From Prorocentrum cordatum (lineage: Eukaryota > Sar > Dinophyceae > Prorocentrales > Prorocentraceae), in contig CAUYUJ010004967.1 of the NCBI GenBank assembly GCA_963575745.1, positions 37,501-65,358 on the forward strand: a DNA stretch of 27,858 nt, in the 5' to 3' direction. The notes beneath the pieces were generated by a model that was not told the origin of the DNA, searched no databases, and saw only the letters and a program-made list of their open reading frames with translations. Shown in pieces: positions 9,876 to 19,343 of the stretch (position 1 is its first letter; every line of letters begins with the position of its first letter). Made by a program: the position numbers and the translations under genes.

Positions 9876-10955
9876 ATGGCCAAGAGGGCTTCTGGGTAAA
9901 ACGTTTTCCGATTCTCTCAAGTGGCGGGTGAGGTCCAGACATACACCAAGCTGCGGCGGGCAGCGCGGCGAAACCGCACGCACGGTCGCACCACAGAAGG
10001 CCTGGCGGTGGAGCTGAGGCGCACCATGATGGCCACCGAGGTCCCTATTTTGAGGCAGGTGGTGAAGTTCGCAATTCCTCGGAACCGTTGGGCACACGCC
10101 AAGAAGTGGGGTGACAAAATGTTCGTACAGCTCACGGCAGGACTCCATGTCGACCCGAGTGTCCTTCGACAGTTCGTGGGATGCTCCGGCAGGGCGGACG
10201 TGGCGAAGTCGCAAGACTCGCTGCGTTCGTTCATATATGAGTCGTTCAAGTGCCGCGCGCGTGACGAGCGGGAGGCACGTGAATAACACTCTCCCTGCGG
10301 AGCCGGTGCCGCGAGCATCTAGGCCATATCAGGTGTACGGGCGTGCCGCCAAGGACGAGGTGGCTGAGCGGAAGCACCGGCTGTGGTGCGACGAGTACAC
10401 GAACAAGGCTGGGGCCGATGAGTTCACTTTAATATGTGTCGGCAGGTTCGTGTTACGACGATTTTTGCAACGGTTTCTGGCGCCGCGCGGATCTTTGAAC
10501 CTTGAACGATCGTGTACAATGGTGCCTGCATCGGGCAACCATAGGCCTTCAACCTTGCGCGCCCGCTCTGGTGTCTCCGCCGCGTCGACGCGACATGAAC
10601 CTGCCGTAAATAGAGGCGCAACTAAACCGACCCTCTTTTGCAGCGCTCTTTCTCCTGTAGGCATTACGCGCGTCTCCTGATCCTCTACGATTTCGCCCCA
10701 GCCGTTGGCGAGGACTCCGCGGAGTTCCCGACCGACTTTGGGCATTAGGTCCACATCGGGGGCCAGAAGTTCAACGCTGCAGTTTTGGAGCGGGCCCGCA
10801 ACGCTCCGAATCGCAGCGGGGAAATGCACAAGTTCTGGGGGGAGGGGCGTTACAAAACGCACCAGATGGGCCACCTCATTTGCGAGGTTCCGCGCAACAG
10901 TTCCTAGCGCACGCGGAGCTCGGCGCGAACATGGAGAAAGAGACTCTGGAGGCTG
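9876..10955 (+). pseudogene. Decayed copy 2 of the same gene, divergent
   Basis: This is the mirror copy of 8815-9761, starting with ATG at 9876 and separated from copy 1's ATG by 114 bases. A TAA follows after seven codons, where copy 1 has CAA. It is intact across the position where copy 1 has its TAG (RNRWAHAKKW) and through QFVGCSGRADVAKSQDSLR. It gains about 200 bases after the DEF segment, then resumes with LLILYDFAPAVGEDSAEFP, a TAG in GH-stop-VHIGG, and KTHQMGHLICEVPRNSS. Compared with copy 1 it lacks about 40 bases before the conserved CAGTTCCTAGCGC. Lesions differ between copies, so each decayed after duplication. Confidence 0.7.
10428..10628 (+). other. ~200-bp insertion in copy 2 (possible intron)
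   Basis: Between conserved flanks copy 1 has about 30 bases and copy 2 about 200. The inserted part has GTGTCGGCAGGTTCG near its left edge, and the right flank contains the acceptor-like CTCTTTTGCAG at 10633-10643. It could be an intron retained in one copy, an insertion, or a deletion in copy 1. Confidence 0.4.
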
Positions 10956-10959
10956 TTGA

Positions 10960-11550
10960 AGGACGTCGCGGGTGTCATAAGAAAGAACCTTGGCGGAATA
11001 ACGGTTGGGATGAGATCGAAAAGTCCGCGGGCGCCCGCCTCCAAAGAAACATCGTGCCGTCGGATATCTGGGGGGGCCGTGAGGGGCGCCGAGGAAGTCA
11101 TAAGAGAGATCCCTAAAGAAAAAACAGCCCCTGGGATCAGATCGGGAGGTCCGCGGACGCACGTTTCGAAACAAACATCTGGACGTCGGATGTCTGGGGA
11201 TGGCGGGAGGCAAGGCGCGCATGGCGGATGCTGAGGCGGCAAAATGACGGAGACGGCGATGGGGAGGCGGAGGCAGAGGCACAGCAGCGAAAGGCGAGAG
11301 GCGCGAGGAGGAAGGAGGGAAGAGGAGGCAGGCGGGAGGAAAGAGGGGGAGGTGGGAGAAATGAGAGAGGTTTCAGGCAGAACGGGGCACACCATCTCGT
11401 GCGCAGCATCTCGAAGAACCCTGACAAAGAACCAGTCCCGGGGACGAAATCGAGAGGTCCGCGGGCGCACGTCTCGAAACAAAAATCGCGACGTCGGATG
11501 TCTGCGGAGGGCGGAAGGCAGGGCGCGCATGGCGGCATCTCGGAGCTTCG
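10960..11550 (+). repeat. Tandem ~110-150-bp units (GACGTCGGATGTCTG type)
   Basis: Units share GATCGNNAGGTCCGCGG, an ACGTNTCNAAA-CAAA segment and a GTCGGATGTCTGNGGA segment. Clear units lie at about 10990-11090, 11130-11240 and 11440-11545, with another at 11980-12080. Several frames on both strands stay open across them by composition. No protein is called. Confidence 0.75.
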
Positions 11551-11760
11551 CATTGTGAGGATGGTTCGGGGGAAACGGGCTGGACCTCCTCGCGTGCGGC
11601 ATCTCGGAATTCAATATTGGAAGGATACCCCAAGAGAACCGGGCCGTTTTACCTCTCGACTCCCGTCAAGCCCTCTCGTGCAACTCCATTCCTCATCCCT
11701 CCTCCTCCTCCTCCTCCTCCTGCCTGCTCCCTCCTCCTCCTCTTCCTCCTCCTCCGGCAC
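11135..11760 (+). repeat. Large direct repeat, copy alpha
   Basis: Order of landmarks: CGTCGGATGTCTGGGG, GGATGCTGAGGCGGCA, a GGCGGAGGCAGAGGC purine part, TTTCAGGCAGAACGGG, TATTGGAAGGAT, and a CCTCCTCCT run ending in GCCTGCTCCCTC. The same order recurs at 11975-12535. Copy alpha carries an extra internal unit at about 11400-11545. Confidence 0.75.
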
Positions 11761-11974
11761 GTTTTGAGACGTCGCTAAAAGGTATATGAAATCCTGTTCG
11801 GGGAACCCTGTTTCGGAGCCCAGGGTTGCGAGGATGTCCCAGGTCGCACCTGGTCGACGAGTAAGCTGCCAGGTCGGCACTGCGAGAGGCTCCACCGCCA
11901 TGCTGTGAACTCAGAAGCAACTTTAAGAGGAAACGGGGGAGGGCGCGGAAGCGGGGGGGCATGTCGTGATGGTT
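11761..11974. other. Spacer between the alpha and beta repeats
   Basis: About 210 bases of mixed sequence with one GAGGATGTCCCAGG core-like element near 11830. No gene or other structure is seen. Confidence 0.5.
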
Positions 11975-12535
11975 CCCTCGGGGATGATATCGAAAGGAAC
12001 GCGGCGCACGTCTCAAAAGAAAAATCACGACGTCGGATGTCTGGGGAGGGCGGAAGGCAGCGCGCGCATGACGGATGCTGAGGCGGCAGAAACGACGACG
12101 GCGGAGACGGGGAGGCGGAGGCAGAGGCGCAGCAGCGGGAGGCGGGAGGCGGGAGGAGGGAGGAGGGAAGAGGAACCAGGCGGGAAGTGGGAAGAGGGAG
12201 GCGGGAGAAGGAATGAAAGAGGTTGTGATTGGAGCTCCTGCGCTACAAAACGTCTCAGGCAGAATGGGCCAGACCATCTCGCGCGGAACATCTTCCAGCC
12301 TCGCATTGCGAGGATGGCTCAATCGAAACGGGCCGGACCCCCTCGCGAGCGACATCCTGGAGCTCAGTATTGGAAGGATTTCTCAAACGAAACGGGCCGG
12401 ACAATCTCCCCCACACGTTTTGACAAGTCCACACCGCACTCGCTTCCCGTTAGGTCCTCTCCTGCAACTCCCTTCCTCCTCCCTCCTCCTCCTCCTCCTC
12501 CTCCCCCCTCCTCCTGCCTGCTCCCTCATGCACAT
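11975..12535 (+). repeat. Large direct repeat, copy beta
   Basis: Second copy of 11135-11760, with the same landmark order (CGTCGGATGTCTGGGG, GGATGCTGAGGCGGCA, GGCGGAGGCAGAGGC, TCTCAGGCAGAATGGG, TATTGGAAGGAT, CCTCCTCCT run). It differs by small indels, so the duplication is not recent. Confidence 0.75.
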
Positions 12536-14010
12536 CATCCGCCTCCTCCTTCTCCCTTCCATATCATTTTCCTTCTCCTCCCCCTCCTCCTCCTCCTTCT
12601 CCTCCTCCTCCTCCTCCTCATCCCGAACGGCATCTCGGAGCCTAGAGTTGCGAGGATGTCTCCAGCGTAACGGGCTGGACCACCTCGCGCGCGGCATCTC
12701 GGACCCCAGAGTTGCGACGATTTCTCGGGCAAACGTGCTGCGAGGAAGTCTCAGGCGAAACGGGCCGGACCACCTCGAGCGCGGCGTCTCAGAGCTCCGA
12801 GTTGCGGGGGCCTCCTGGCGCCTCTGGGGCCTCCTGGGGACCTCCTGGGGCTTCCTCCTGGGCCTCCTGTGGCCTCCTGGACCCCACTTGGGGCTTCCTG
12901 AAGCCTCTTGGGGCTCCCAGGGGGGATATCTAACCTGTGGCCGTTTGGGCCTCTCCAAATGGAGGGGGGGGCACAAGAGCAGGAATAATCAACGAATCGA
13001 CACCGGATGCGTATTAAGTTGACACGTTCTGACGAGGGCCTCCTGGGGCCTCTTGGGAGCCTCCTAGGAATCTCCTGGGGACCCCTGGGGCCTGTCCTGG
13101 GCGTCCTGCGGCCTCCTGGAGCTCTCTGGGGCCTCCCCCTCCTCCTGCGTGCTCCCTCATGCACATCATCCGCCTCCTCCTTTTCCCTTCCATCTCCTCC
13201 TCCTCCTCCTCCTCCTCCTCCTCCTCCTCCACCTCCTCTTCATCCCGAACGGCATCTCGGAGCCTAGAGTTGCGAGGATGTCTCCAGCGTAACGGGCTGG
13301 ACCACCTCGCGCGCGGCATCTCGGACCCCAGAATTGCGACGATGTCTCGGCGCGGCGTCTCAGAGCTCCGAGTTGCGGGGGCCTCCTGGGGCATCCTGGG
13401 GCTTCCTCCTGGGCCTTCTGTGGCCTCCTGGACCCCACCTGGGGCTTCCTGAAGCCTCTTGGGGCTCCCAGGGGGGATATCTAACCTGTGGCCGTTTGGG
13501 CCTCTCCAAATGGAGGGGGGGGCACAAGAGCAGGAAGAATCAACGAATCGACACCGGATGTGTATTAACTTGACACGTTCTGATAGGCGGCCTCCTGGGG
13601 CCCCCTGAGATCCTCCTGGGAATCTCCTGGAGACCCCTGGGGCCTGTCCTGGGCGTCCTGCGGCCTCCTGGTGCCTCTTGGGGCCTCCTGGGGACCTCCT
13701 GGAGTTTCCTCCTGGGCCTCCTGTGGCCCCCTGGACTCCACCTGAGGTTTCCTGAAGCCGCTTGGGGCTCCCAGGGGGGATATCTAACCTGTGGCCGTTT
13801 GGGCCTCTCCAAATGGAGGGGGGGGCACAAGGGCAGGAAGAATCAACGAATCGACACCGGATGTGTATTAACTTGACACGTTCTGATAGGCGGCCTCCTG
13901 GGGCCCCCTGAGATCCTCCTGGGAATCTCCTGGAGACCCCTGGGGCCTGTCCTGGGCGTCCTGCGGCCTCCTGGAGCTCTCTGGGACCTCCTGAAGCTCG
14001 CAGGGTCCCA
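12530..14010 (+). repeat. Three copies of a ~300-bp CCTCCTGGGG unit within a larger duplication
   Basis: The anchor GATATCTAACCTGTGGCCG occurs at about 12925, 13477 and 13781. Around it lie GGCCTCCTGGGG ladders, the segment CCTCTCCAAATGGAGGGG, and AATCAACGAATCGACACCGG. The first two copies are further apart because 12530-13135 (with a CTCATGCACATCATCCGCC landmark at 12525 and 13157) is itself duplicated. The CCTCCTGGGG ladder has an approximate period of 10-12 bases. Confidence 0.8.
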
Positions 14011-14039
14011 CGAAGGATATGGAACATGTGGTCTTCTGG

Positions 14040-14515
14040 GCGCCCAGGCTGGACCACCTCTCGCGCAGCATCTGAGAGCTCAGAGTTGCGAGAATGTCTT
14101 GTGCGAAACAAGCCAGACCACCTTGCGCACGGCATCTCGGAGCTCAGAGTTGCAAAAATGTCCCAGGCGGGACGGGCCAGACCACCTCGCGCAGGGCATC
14201 TCAGAGCTCAGAAGTTCGAGGATGTCTCAGGCGAAACGAGCCGGACCACTTCTCGCGCGACATCTCCGAAGTCAGAGTTTCGAGGATGTCTCAGGCGAAA
14301 CGGGCCGGACCACCTCGCGCAAGGCATCGCAAAACTCAGAGTTCCGAGGATGTCTCAAGCGAAACGGCCCGGACCACCTCTCGCGCGGCGTCCCGGAGCG
14401 CAACTGTTCGAGGATGTCTCAGGCGAGACGGCCAATCCCGGCCAGCTCAGAAACGAGAGTTGTGAGGATGTTTCAAGCGAAACGGCCAAACCAATAAAAT
14501 TGTTGTGAGGATGTC
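14040..14515 (+). repeat. ~64-bp satellite carrying GAGGATGTCTCAGGCGAAAC
   Basis: About seven tandem units share the order GCATCTCGGAGCTCAGAGTT, GAGGATGTCTCAGGCGAAAC, GGGCCGGACCACCTCGCGC. Related units are scattered back to about 11560. The last units are diverged, ending at GAGGATGTCTCTGC. Three open frames of 120-160 codons run through the array because the unit lacks stops; they are not genes. Confidence 0.85.
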
Positions 14516-14949
14516 TCTGCTCCGCGTTCCCTCGGCCGGAGTTAGTTTCTATCACAACAGCACCCCGTTCAGCAAGCTGTTTGGGGAACAACTGTATGAA
14601 GAATGTGCGTCGTATCGCTGTCTGTCTGTTGTGCGCATGCGATGAGTGTCCTGTGGTCGTGATGGCATGCTGTGTTGTGCGAGTGCGTGTCACTTGTGAT
14701 GTGAGCGCGGTGTTCGCCGCGTATGTTGCGTATGCAGTGTGGTGTGCCTGTGTGCGTTGCGTTGTCCGTGGCTGTCCCATCATATATGTATATATAATAT
14801 AATATATACATGTATATGCGTGTTTCGCGTGCGCGCTGTGCTGCGCTACGCGCAAAGGGCGCGCGTGCGTGCGTGCGGCCAGGATTGGCGGCACCAGCTG
14901 AAAAAGGTATCTACATGTCGTAACATTACGCATGCGGTGCTATGATAGG
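14516..14949. other. Unique sequence downstream of the GDPH gene, with an AT-rich palindrome
   Basis: A TG-rich non-repetitive stretch. At 14779-14816 there is a near-palindrome of TATATGTATATATAATATA followed by its near-mirror, which is striking in a GC-rich window. No coding region is supported. Confidence 0.5.
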
Positions 14950-15314
14950 CTACTGGAAGCCCGCGAGAGCTTCAGAGGCGTCCTCCTGCAAAGTCGTCCG
15001 CTTCCCCAACGAAATAAATTGTTGGCATCCATCGGAAGGAGTTGCTGCATCGGCGTAGTCGTCTTCACCCAGCAACCCTCCGACATCGGCGCCAGCATTT
15101 CCGAGGCGCTTGACGTAAAAATTCAAGTATTTCACACCCTTGTCCGTGCAGCCGCGTACGACCTTCAGCTCCACAGGGCCAAGCTTCGTCCAGCCGGGCA
15201 TCTGGAGAGTCGCGCCGTTCACCTCCTCGGTGCTGAAGAGAAATCCGCCTGTCCGCACCTCGTTGGCCCACGTCCCTGTGATGTTCAGCGTCTGGAAATC
15301 CGCCGCCGTGCCCC
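14950..15314 (-). CDS. GDPH/VWD-like protein, 3' exon
   Basis: This exon encodes about 120 residues ending in TAG at 14950-14952. It reads as normal protein: DFQTLNITGTWANEVRTGG, GWTKLGPVELKVVRG, GVKYLNFYVKRLG, GGLLGEDD, DGCQQFISL. From memory this resembles the second half of a domain in dinoflagellate secreted proteins whose first half carries GDPHL and which is distantly like von Willebrand factor D. That first half is at 16226-16610 on the same strand. Joining at 15314 and 16226 gives a phase-1 GT-AG junction (CCAG/GTATAT and GCCAG/GGGC). The function is unknown; an extracellular adhesive or surface role would be a guess. Composition is richer than in neighbouring repeats, which supports real coding. 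Confidence 0.6.
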
Positions 15315-16225
15315 CTGGCACTCCCAGTCGTCCCAGAATGCCAAGTGCTGTCTGGCAGGGATCCTGTGGATCTTCTTAAGCACCTCCCCACCTCAGGACG
15401 CACTTCCTTGCGTGCACCAGACCCTCTCCCGGGGCCGCAACCTTCGAAAAATACCACCGATTCGCATTCTCCCAGGGCTACGCGCGTCGCCCGGCGGCTT
15501 CCCGCATGACCTCGGGGAGGGCCATTTTCGGCACCGCTCAAAAAGACGCTGGCCTCCGAGGGCGGAAATTCAAGCCTCCCGACCCAAGAGGCCGCCAAGA
15601 TGACCCCACGAGGCCCCCAAGAGGCCCCAAGGAGCCCCCAAAGGGCTTCAAGAAGCTGCAAAGAGGCGGGATATGCAGAAACCGACTATATGCCACCGGT
15701 TCGCGATCCCGACGCCCAAATCCCTCGTAGACAATGAAAAATCGGCGCTCCCGAGGCCAAGATGTCTCAAAGACGGCTCAAGATACCGCAGCTCCACGAA
15801 GACGGCCCAATTTGCTCTCAAGATCACCAATGATGGCTGTCACCTGCGACGATTTCGGCGCGTGTCCCACAGAAGCCCAGGACAGCCCCAAGACGCCCCA
15901 AATGAGGTCTATGAGCGCTTCTCGAGAAGTGAAGACAATAGATGTCGCACGTGGCGGATTCACCCTTCCTTTTCCTCATGCTCATCCAGCTCCTCCACCT
16001 TCCCTCCTCAACATCATCCTGATATATTCAAATGCCATCACTATCAGGATCTCAATCACCGTCCTGGTCTTCATCATCGTGCACATCAAAATCGTCATCG
16101 GCATCAATATCATCATCCTAACCATCATCATCATCATCACCATCATCAGCACCATCGAGCCTGGAGATACAATGCATCACAAGTTAGGGTACCCGCGCTC
16201 CCTCGCGCAAAGACCACCGATATAC
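15315..16225 (-). other. Predicted intron (911 bp, GT-AG)
   Basis: On the reverse strand it begins GTATAT at 16225 and ends CCAG at 15318-15315. It contains a CATCAT microsatellite at about 16040-16155 and a CCAAGAGGCCC ladder at about 15580-15660. At 15390-15500 there is a non-repetitive stretch open in two reverse frames (one with ALGECESVVFFEGC), so an extra exon cannot be excluded. The junction is inferred from sequence only. Confidence 0.45.
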
Positions 16226-16610
16226 CTGGGCTGGCATGGTGGTGGGACGTGCCGCAGGCAGCTGGATACAGTTCCCCACAATGTGCGCCCAACTGGCGCG
16301 CATCCGCCATGACGGTGAGCAGCGCGTCGTCGCCGGCCTTTCCGCGCGGGATCTGGATCAAAACGGCCTTGCCAGGCCTCCTCAAATCAAACCGTTCGCC
16401 GTAGATGTTTTGCAGATGCGGGTCGCCCGTTGCAGACGCTGGCATCGGTGCGACCGTCGGTGCTGGTGTCGGCGCAAGCGTCGGCACTGCATGCGGAACG
16501 ACTGCAAATCGGGCCACCTTTCCAGAATTCGCCGGCCCAACGGGCCAGAGGCGTGCTAAGATCTCCGCCAACTGCTCAACAATATTTCTGGTTCGCGCGC
16601 GCGGGGCGGG
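16226..16610 (-). CDS. GDPH/VWD-like protein, upstream exon (5' end not found)
   Basis: The frame is open from a TGA at 16613-16611. It reads VEQLAEILARLWPVGPANSG, then a Pro/Ala/Thr linker (TLAPTPAPTVAPMPASA), then the signature GDPHLQNIYGERFDL, then GKAVLIQIPRGKAGDD, LLTVMADARQLGAHCGELY. GDPH followed by FDL is how von Willebrand D-type domains begin, and the linker is typical of extracellular proteins. There is no ATG in this frame, so a 5' exon is missing or lies upstream. An acceptor CCAG before 16587 is possible. After GELY the exon reads PAACGTSHHHASP before the donor; I expected a shorter link to the next exon, so an alternative, non-canonical donor nearer GELY is possible. Confidence 0.6.
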
Positions 16611-16684
16611 TCATGGGGGTCCCCGGACGAAAAAAAACCCGGCAAGGTCCCGGCAAGGTCGCGGCAAGGTCCCGGCAAGGTCCC

Positions 16685-17840
16685 TTTTCGGAGCCCAGGA
16701 GGGTTCCAAACGGTCCAAGAGAGGCCCGAGAAGCCTTCGAGACGGTCCAAGAGAGCCGGGAGACACCGAAATGTTACTCCCAAGTGCCTGCGATGGCCTC
16801 AAGACGGCCCAACAGGCCTTCAAGACGCCCCAAGAGGTCCCTAGGCGGCGCCCCAAGAGGGCCCCCACAAGCAAAAATCGTCCCATTCCCTTGGGAAAAC
16901 GCGCATTTTTTACATATCCGCCTCTTCGTCTCTCACACCTTTCAAGGCGGCCCAAGAGGCCCCCAAGATCACCCCAACACGGCCCGAGAGACCCTCAAGA
17001 CCGCCCAAACACGGCCCAAGAGCGCTCCAAGAAGGCCCAACAACCCTCAAGAACTCTTTCTCGCAACCCAGGAGGGCTCCAAATCGGTGCAAGAGGGGCC
17101 CGAGAAGCCCCCCAGACGGTCCAAGAGAGCCGGGAGACGCCGAAATATCACTCCCAAACGCCTGCGATGGCCTCAAGACGGCCCAACAGGCCTTCAAGAC
17201 GCCCCAAAAGGTCCCCAAGAGGTCCCTAAGCGGCGTCCCAAGAGGGCTCCCACAAGCAAGAATCGTCTCGCTCCCTTGGGAAAGCGCGCATTTTTAACAT
17301 ATCCGCCTCTTCGTCTCTCACACCTTTCAAGGCGGCCCAAGAGGCCCCCAAGATCACCCCAACACGGCCCGAAAAACCCTCAAGACCGCTCAAAGACGGC
17401 CCAAAAGCGCTCCAAGAAGGCCCAAGAAACCCTCAAAAACTCTTTTCCGGAGCCCAGGAGGGCTCCAAATCGGTCCAAGAGGGGCCCGAGAAGCCCTCCA
17501 GACGGTCCAAGAGAGCCGGGGGACGCCGAAATATCACCCCCAAACGCCTACGATGGCCTCGAGACGGCCCAACAAGCCTTCAAGACGCCCCAAGAGGTCC
17601 CTAAGCGGCACCCCAAGAGGGTTCCCACAAGCAGAAACCGTCTCTTCCCTTCGGACAACGTGCATGTTTTAACATATCCGCCTCTTCGTCTTTCACACCT
17701 TTCAAAGCGATCCAGGAGGCCCCCAAGATCACCCCAAGACGGCCCGAGAGACCCTCCAAACCACTCAAAGACGGCCCAAGAGCGCCCCAAGAAGGCCCAA
17801 CAAACCCTCAAGACGGTCCAAGAGGCCCCAAGACGGCCCC
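16685..17840 (+). repeat. Three tandem copies of a ~380-bp CCAAGA-rich unit
   Basis: The anchor GCGCATTTTTTACATATCCG (with variants) occurs at about 16901, 17285 and 17660, so periods are 384 and 375 bases. Each unit has CCCAGGAGGGTTCCAAA, AGAGAGCCGGGAGAC, and CCTCTTCGTCTCTCACACC before another CCAAGAGGCCC ladder. Both periods are multiples of three, so a 472-codon frame stays open right across. The ladder occurs in clearly non-coding places, so I do not call a gene. Confidence 0.85.
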
Positions 17841-18200
17841 ATGATTGAGGTCCACAGGGGCAGCCTGAACGGAAATGTTGAGCTTCCCGCCCAAACACGC
17901 CCCCGAAATGCCCCTACAAGCCCCCAGGTAGCCCCACGAAGCCCCCAAGAGAGCCCCAAGAAGCCCCCAACAGGCCGCAAGAAAGCCCCAAGAGGCCCCC
18001 AAGAGACCCCAGGAAGCTCCCAGGAGGCCCCCAAGAGACCAGGCAGACCCCCCCAAGAGACCACCAAGAGGGCCCACCCAGAGCCATCCACGAGGCCTCC
18101 AAAAGTTCCCAAGAAGCTCCCACGAAGTTTCCAAGGGCTCCCAAGACCCCCCAAGAACCCGCGATGGCACAATACGGGCCGGCGGAATGAGCGAAGCGAT
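17841..18200 (+). repeat. Degenerate CCCCAAGAGGCC ladder
   Basis: About 250 bases of 11-13 base units (CCCAAGAGAGCCCC, CCCCCAAGAGACC) follow a short unique stretch at 17841-17900. It lies just downstream of the propeller gene's stop. Several frames are open on both strands for compositional reasons. Confidence 0.75.
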
Positions 18201-19343
18201 TCAATATCCAACACCAAATAATTCACGGTTTTTGTAATACGGGTTCACGTACCCGTAAATCCCGTCTGTGAAACCGCCATAGCATCCCCTGAGCTCGCCG
18301 TCCTCGTCGGCCAAGCTGAGGACTTCAATGGTGTTGAACCCAGACAGCGGGAAACGAACAACTTTTGAAAATTGATGGTATGGAACAACGTAGCCGTACG
18401 TCCCGTCTGTAAAGCCGCCGCCGAACCCCCTGAGCCCGCTGTCCCAGGTTTCCAAGTCGAGGATCTCGACATTGTTGAACCCTGACAGCGAGAAACGAAC
18501 AACTTTTCCAGAATGTGGTCCGCCGTCTTCGTACCACGGGACCAGGTATCCGTGGACCCCGTCCGTGAAGCCGCCATTAAAACTGCGAACCCCAACCGCT
18601 AGGGCCTCGACATTGTTGAACCCAGACAACGAGAAACGAACAACTCTTCCAGCTAGGTTCAACGACAGCGGAATTAAATACCCGTGAGTCCCATCTGTAA
18701 ATCCGCCGCTGAACCACCCTACGTAGCCCTGGCCCAAGCTGAGGACCTCGACGTTGCTCAACCCAGACAAGGAAAAACGAGCGACTTTCCCGTTCGTCGA
18801 AATCGCGTACCCGTAGCTTCCGTCCGTAAATCCAAAACTCATGCTATTGAGATCGCCGTCCGTGGTAGCCAAGTTGATGACATCGACACTGTTGAACCCT
18901 AGCAGCGAGAAGCGAACAACTTTTCCGGTACGGCTGATCACATACCCGAAGGTCCCAGCAGGAAACGCGCCAGCGCAGCTTTGGATGTCGCTGTCCGCGG
19001 CAGTCAAATTCAGAACCTCGACGTTGTTGAACCCCGCCAACGAAAAACGAGCGACAAACCCCGTGACAGAGCTAGCCATGTACCCGTGGGCCCCGTCCGA
19101 AAAGCTGTTACGAAAAGCTACAAGGTTGCTGTCCGTGTCGGCCAAATTGAGGACCTCGACGGTGCTGAAGTCTCTCGTCGTGTCCTGCGCATGAGTACTC
19201 ATTCGCGAGGCGTTGTGCTTAGAGAAGATACGATGAGCACGATATCCCGCCTGCATCACCTCGGCGTTCGCGGCGGGCATCACGTTCTGCAAGAGAAACG
19301 CCACCACGCATGCGGTGCACTGCGCCTTCCCAATAGCGAGCAT
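18201..19343 (-). CDS. Secreted protein of seven propeller-like repeats
   Basis: An intact, intronless gene of 380 codons plus TGA. I chose the ATG at 19343 because it gives a good signal peptide: MLAIGKAQ, a hydrophobic CTACVVAFLL, then a cleavage-like PAANA-EV. The frame is open 18 codons further up to a GTG. Seven repeats of 40-48 residues follow, beginning near residue 60. Each has NNVEVLNL, an acidic ADSD-type turn, GGFTDGTYGY, a loop, and GKVVRFSLSGF. Seven such units fit a seven-bladed beta-propeller in which blade pairing uses the VRFSL strand. Repeat one is most diverged and the last ends soon after YGYVNPYY. Families with FTDGTYGY repeats are, from memory, frequent in dinoflagellates; the function is unknown. 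The upstream 15-base spliced-leader-like element suggests it may be a retroposed copy. Confidence 0.85.
   Translation of the reverse strand: MLAIGKAQCTACVVAFLLQNVMPAANAEVMQAGYRAHRIFSKHNASRMSTHAQDTTRDFSTVEVLNLADTDSNLVAFRNSFSDGAHGYMASSVTGFVARFSLAGFNNVEVLNLTAADSDIQSCAGAFPAGTFGYVISRTGKVVRFSLLGFNSVDVINLATTDGDLNSMSFGFTDGSYGYAISTNGKVARFSLSGLSNVEVLSLGQGYVGWFSGGFTDGTHGYLIPLSLNLAGRVVRFSLSGFNNVEALAVGVRSFNGGFTDGVHGYLVPWYEDGGPHSGKVVRFSLSGFNNVEILDLETWDSGLRGFGGGFTDGTYGYVVPYHQFSKVVRFPLSGFNTIEVLSLADEDGELRGCYGGFTDGIYGYVNPYYKNRELFGVGY

Noticed and set aside
8815-10955. Insertion sequence with inverted repeats
   Set aside because: The inverted parts are the gene copies themselves, not terminal repeats. No transposase motif or target duplication can be seen.
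14040-14515. Three overlapping + frames of 120-160 codons
   Set aside because: They translate the 64-bp satellite in all three frames, with the same unit repeated in each.
16430-17848. A 472-codon + frame across the 380-bp tandem
   Set aside because: It stays open because unit periods are multiples of three and the CCAAGA ladder has few stops. Its start lies antisense to the GDPH exon, and the reading shows no domain.
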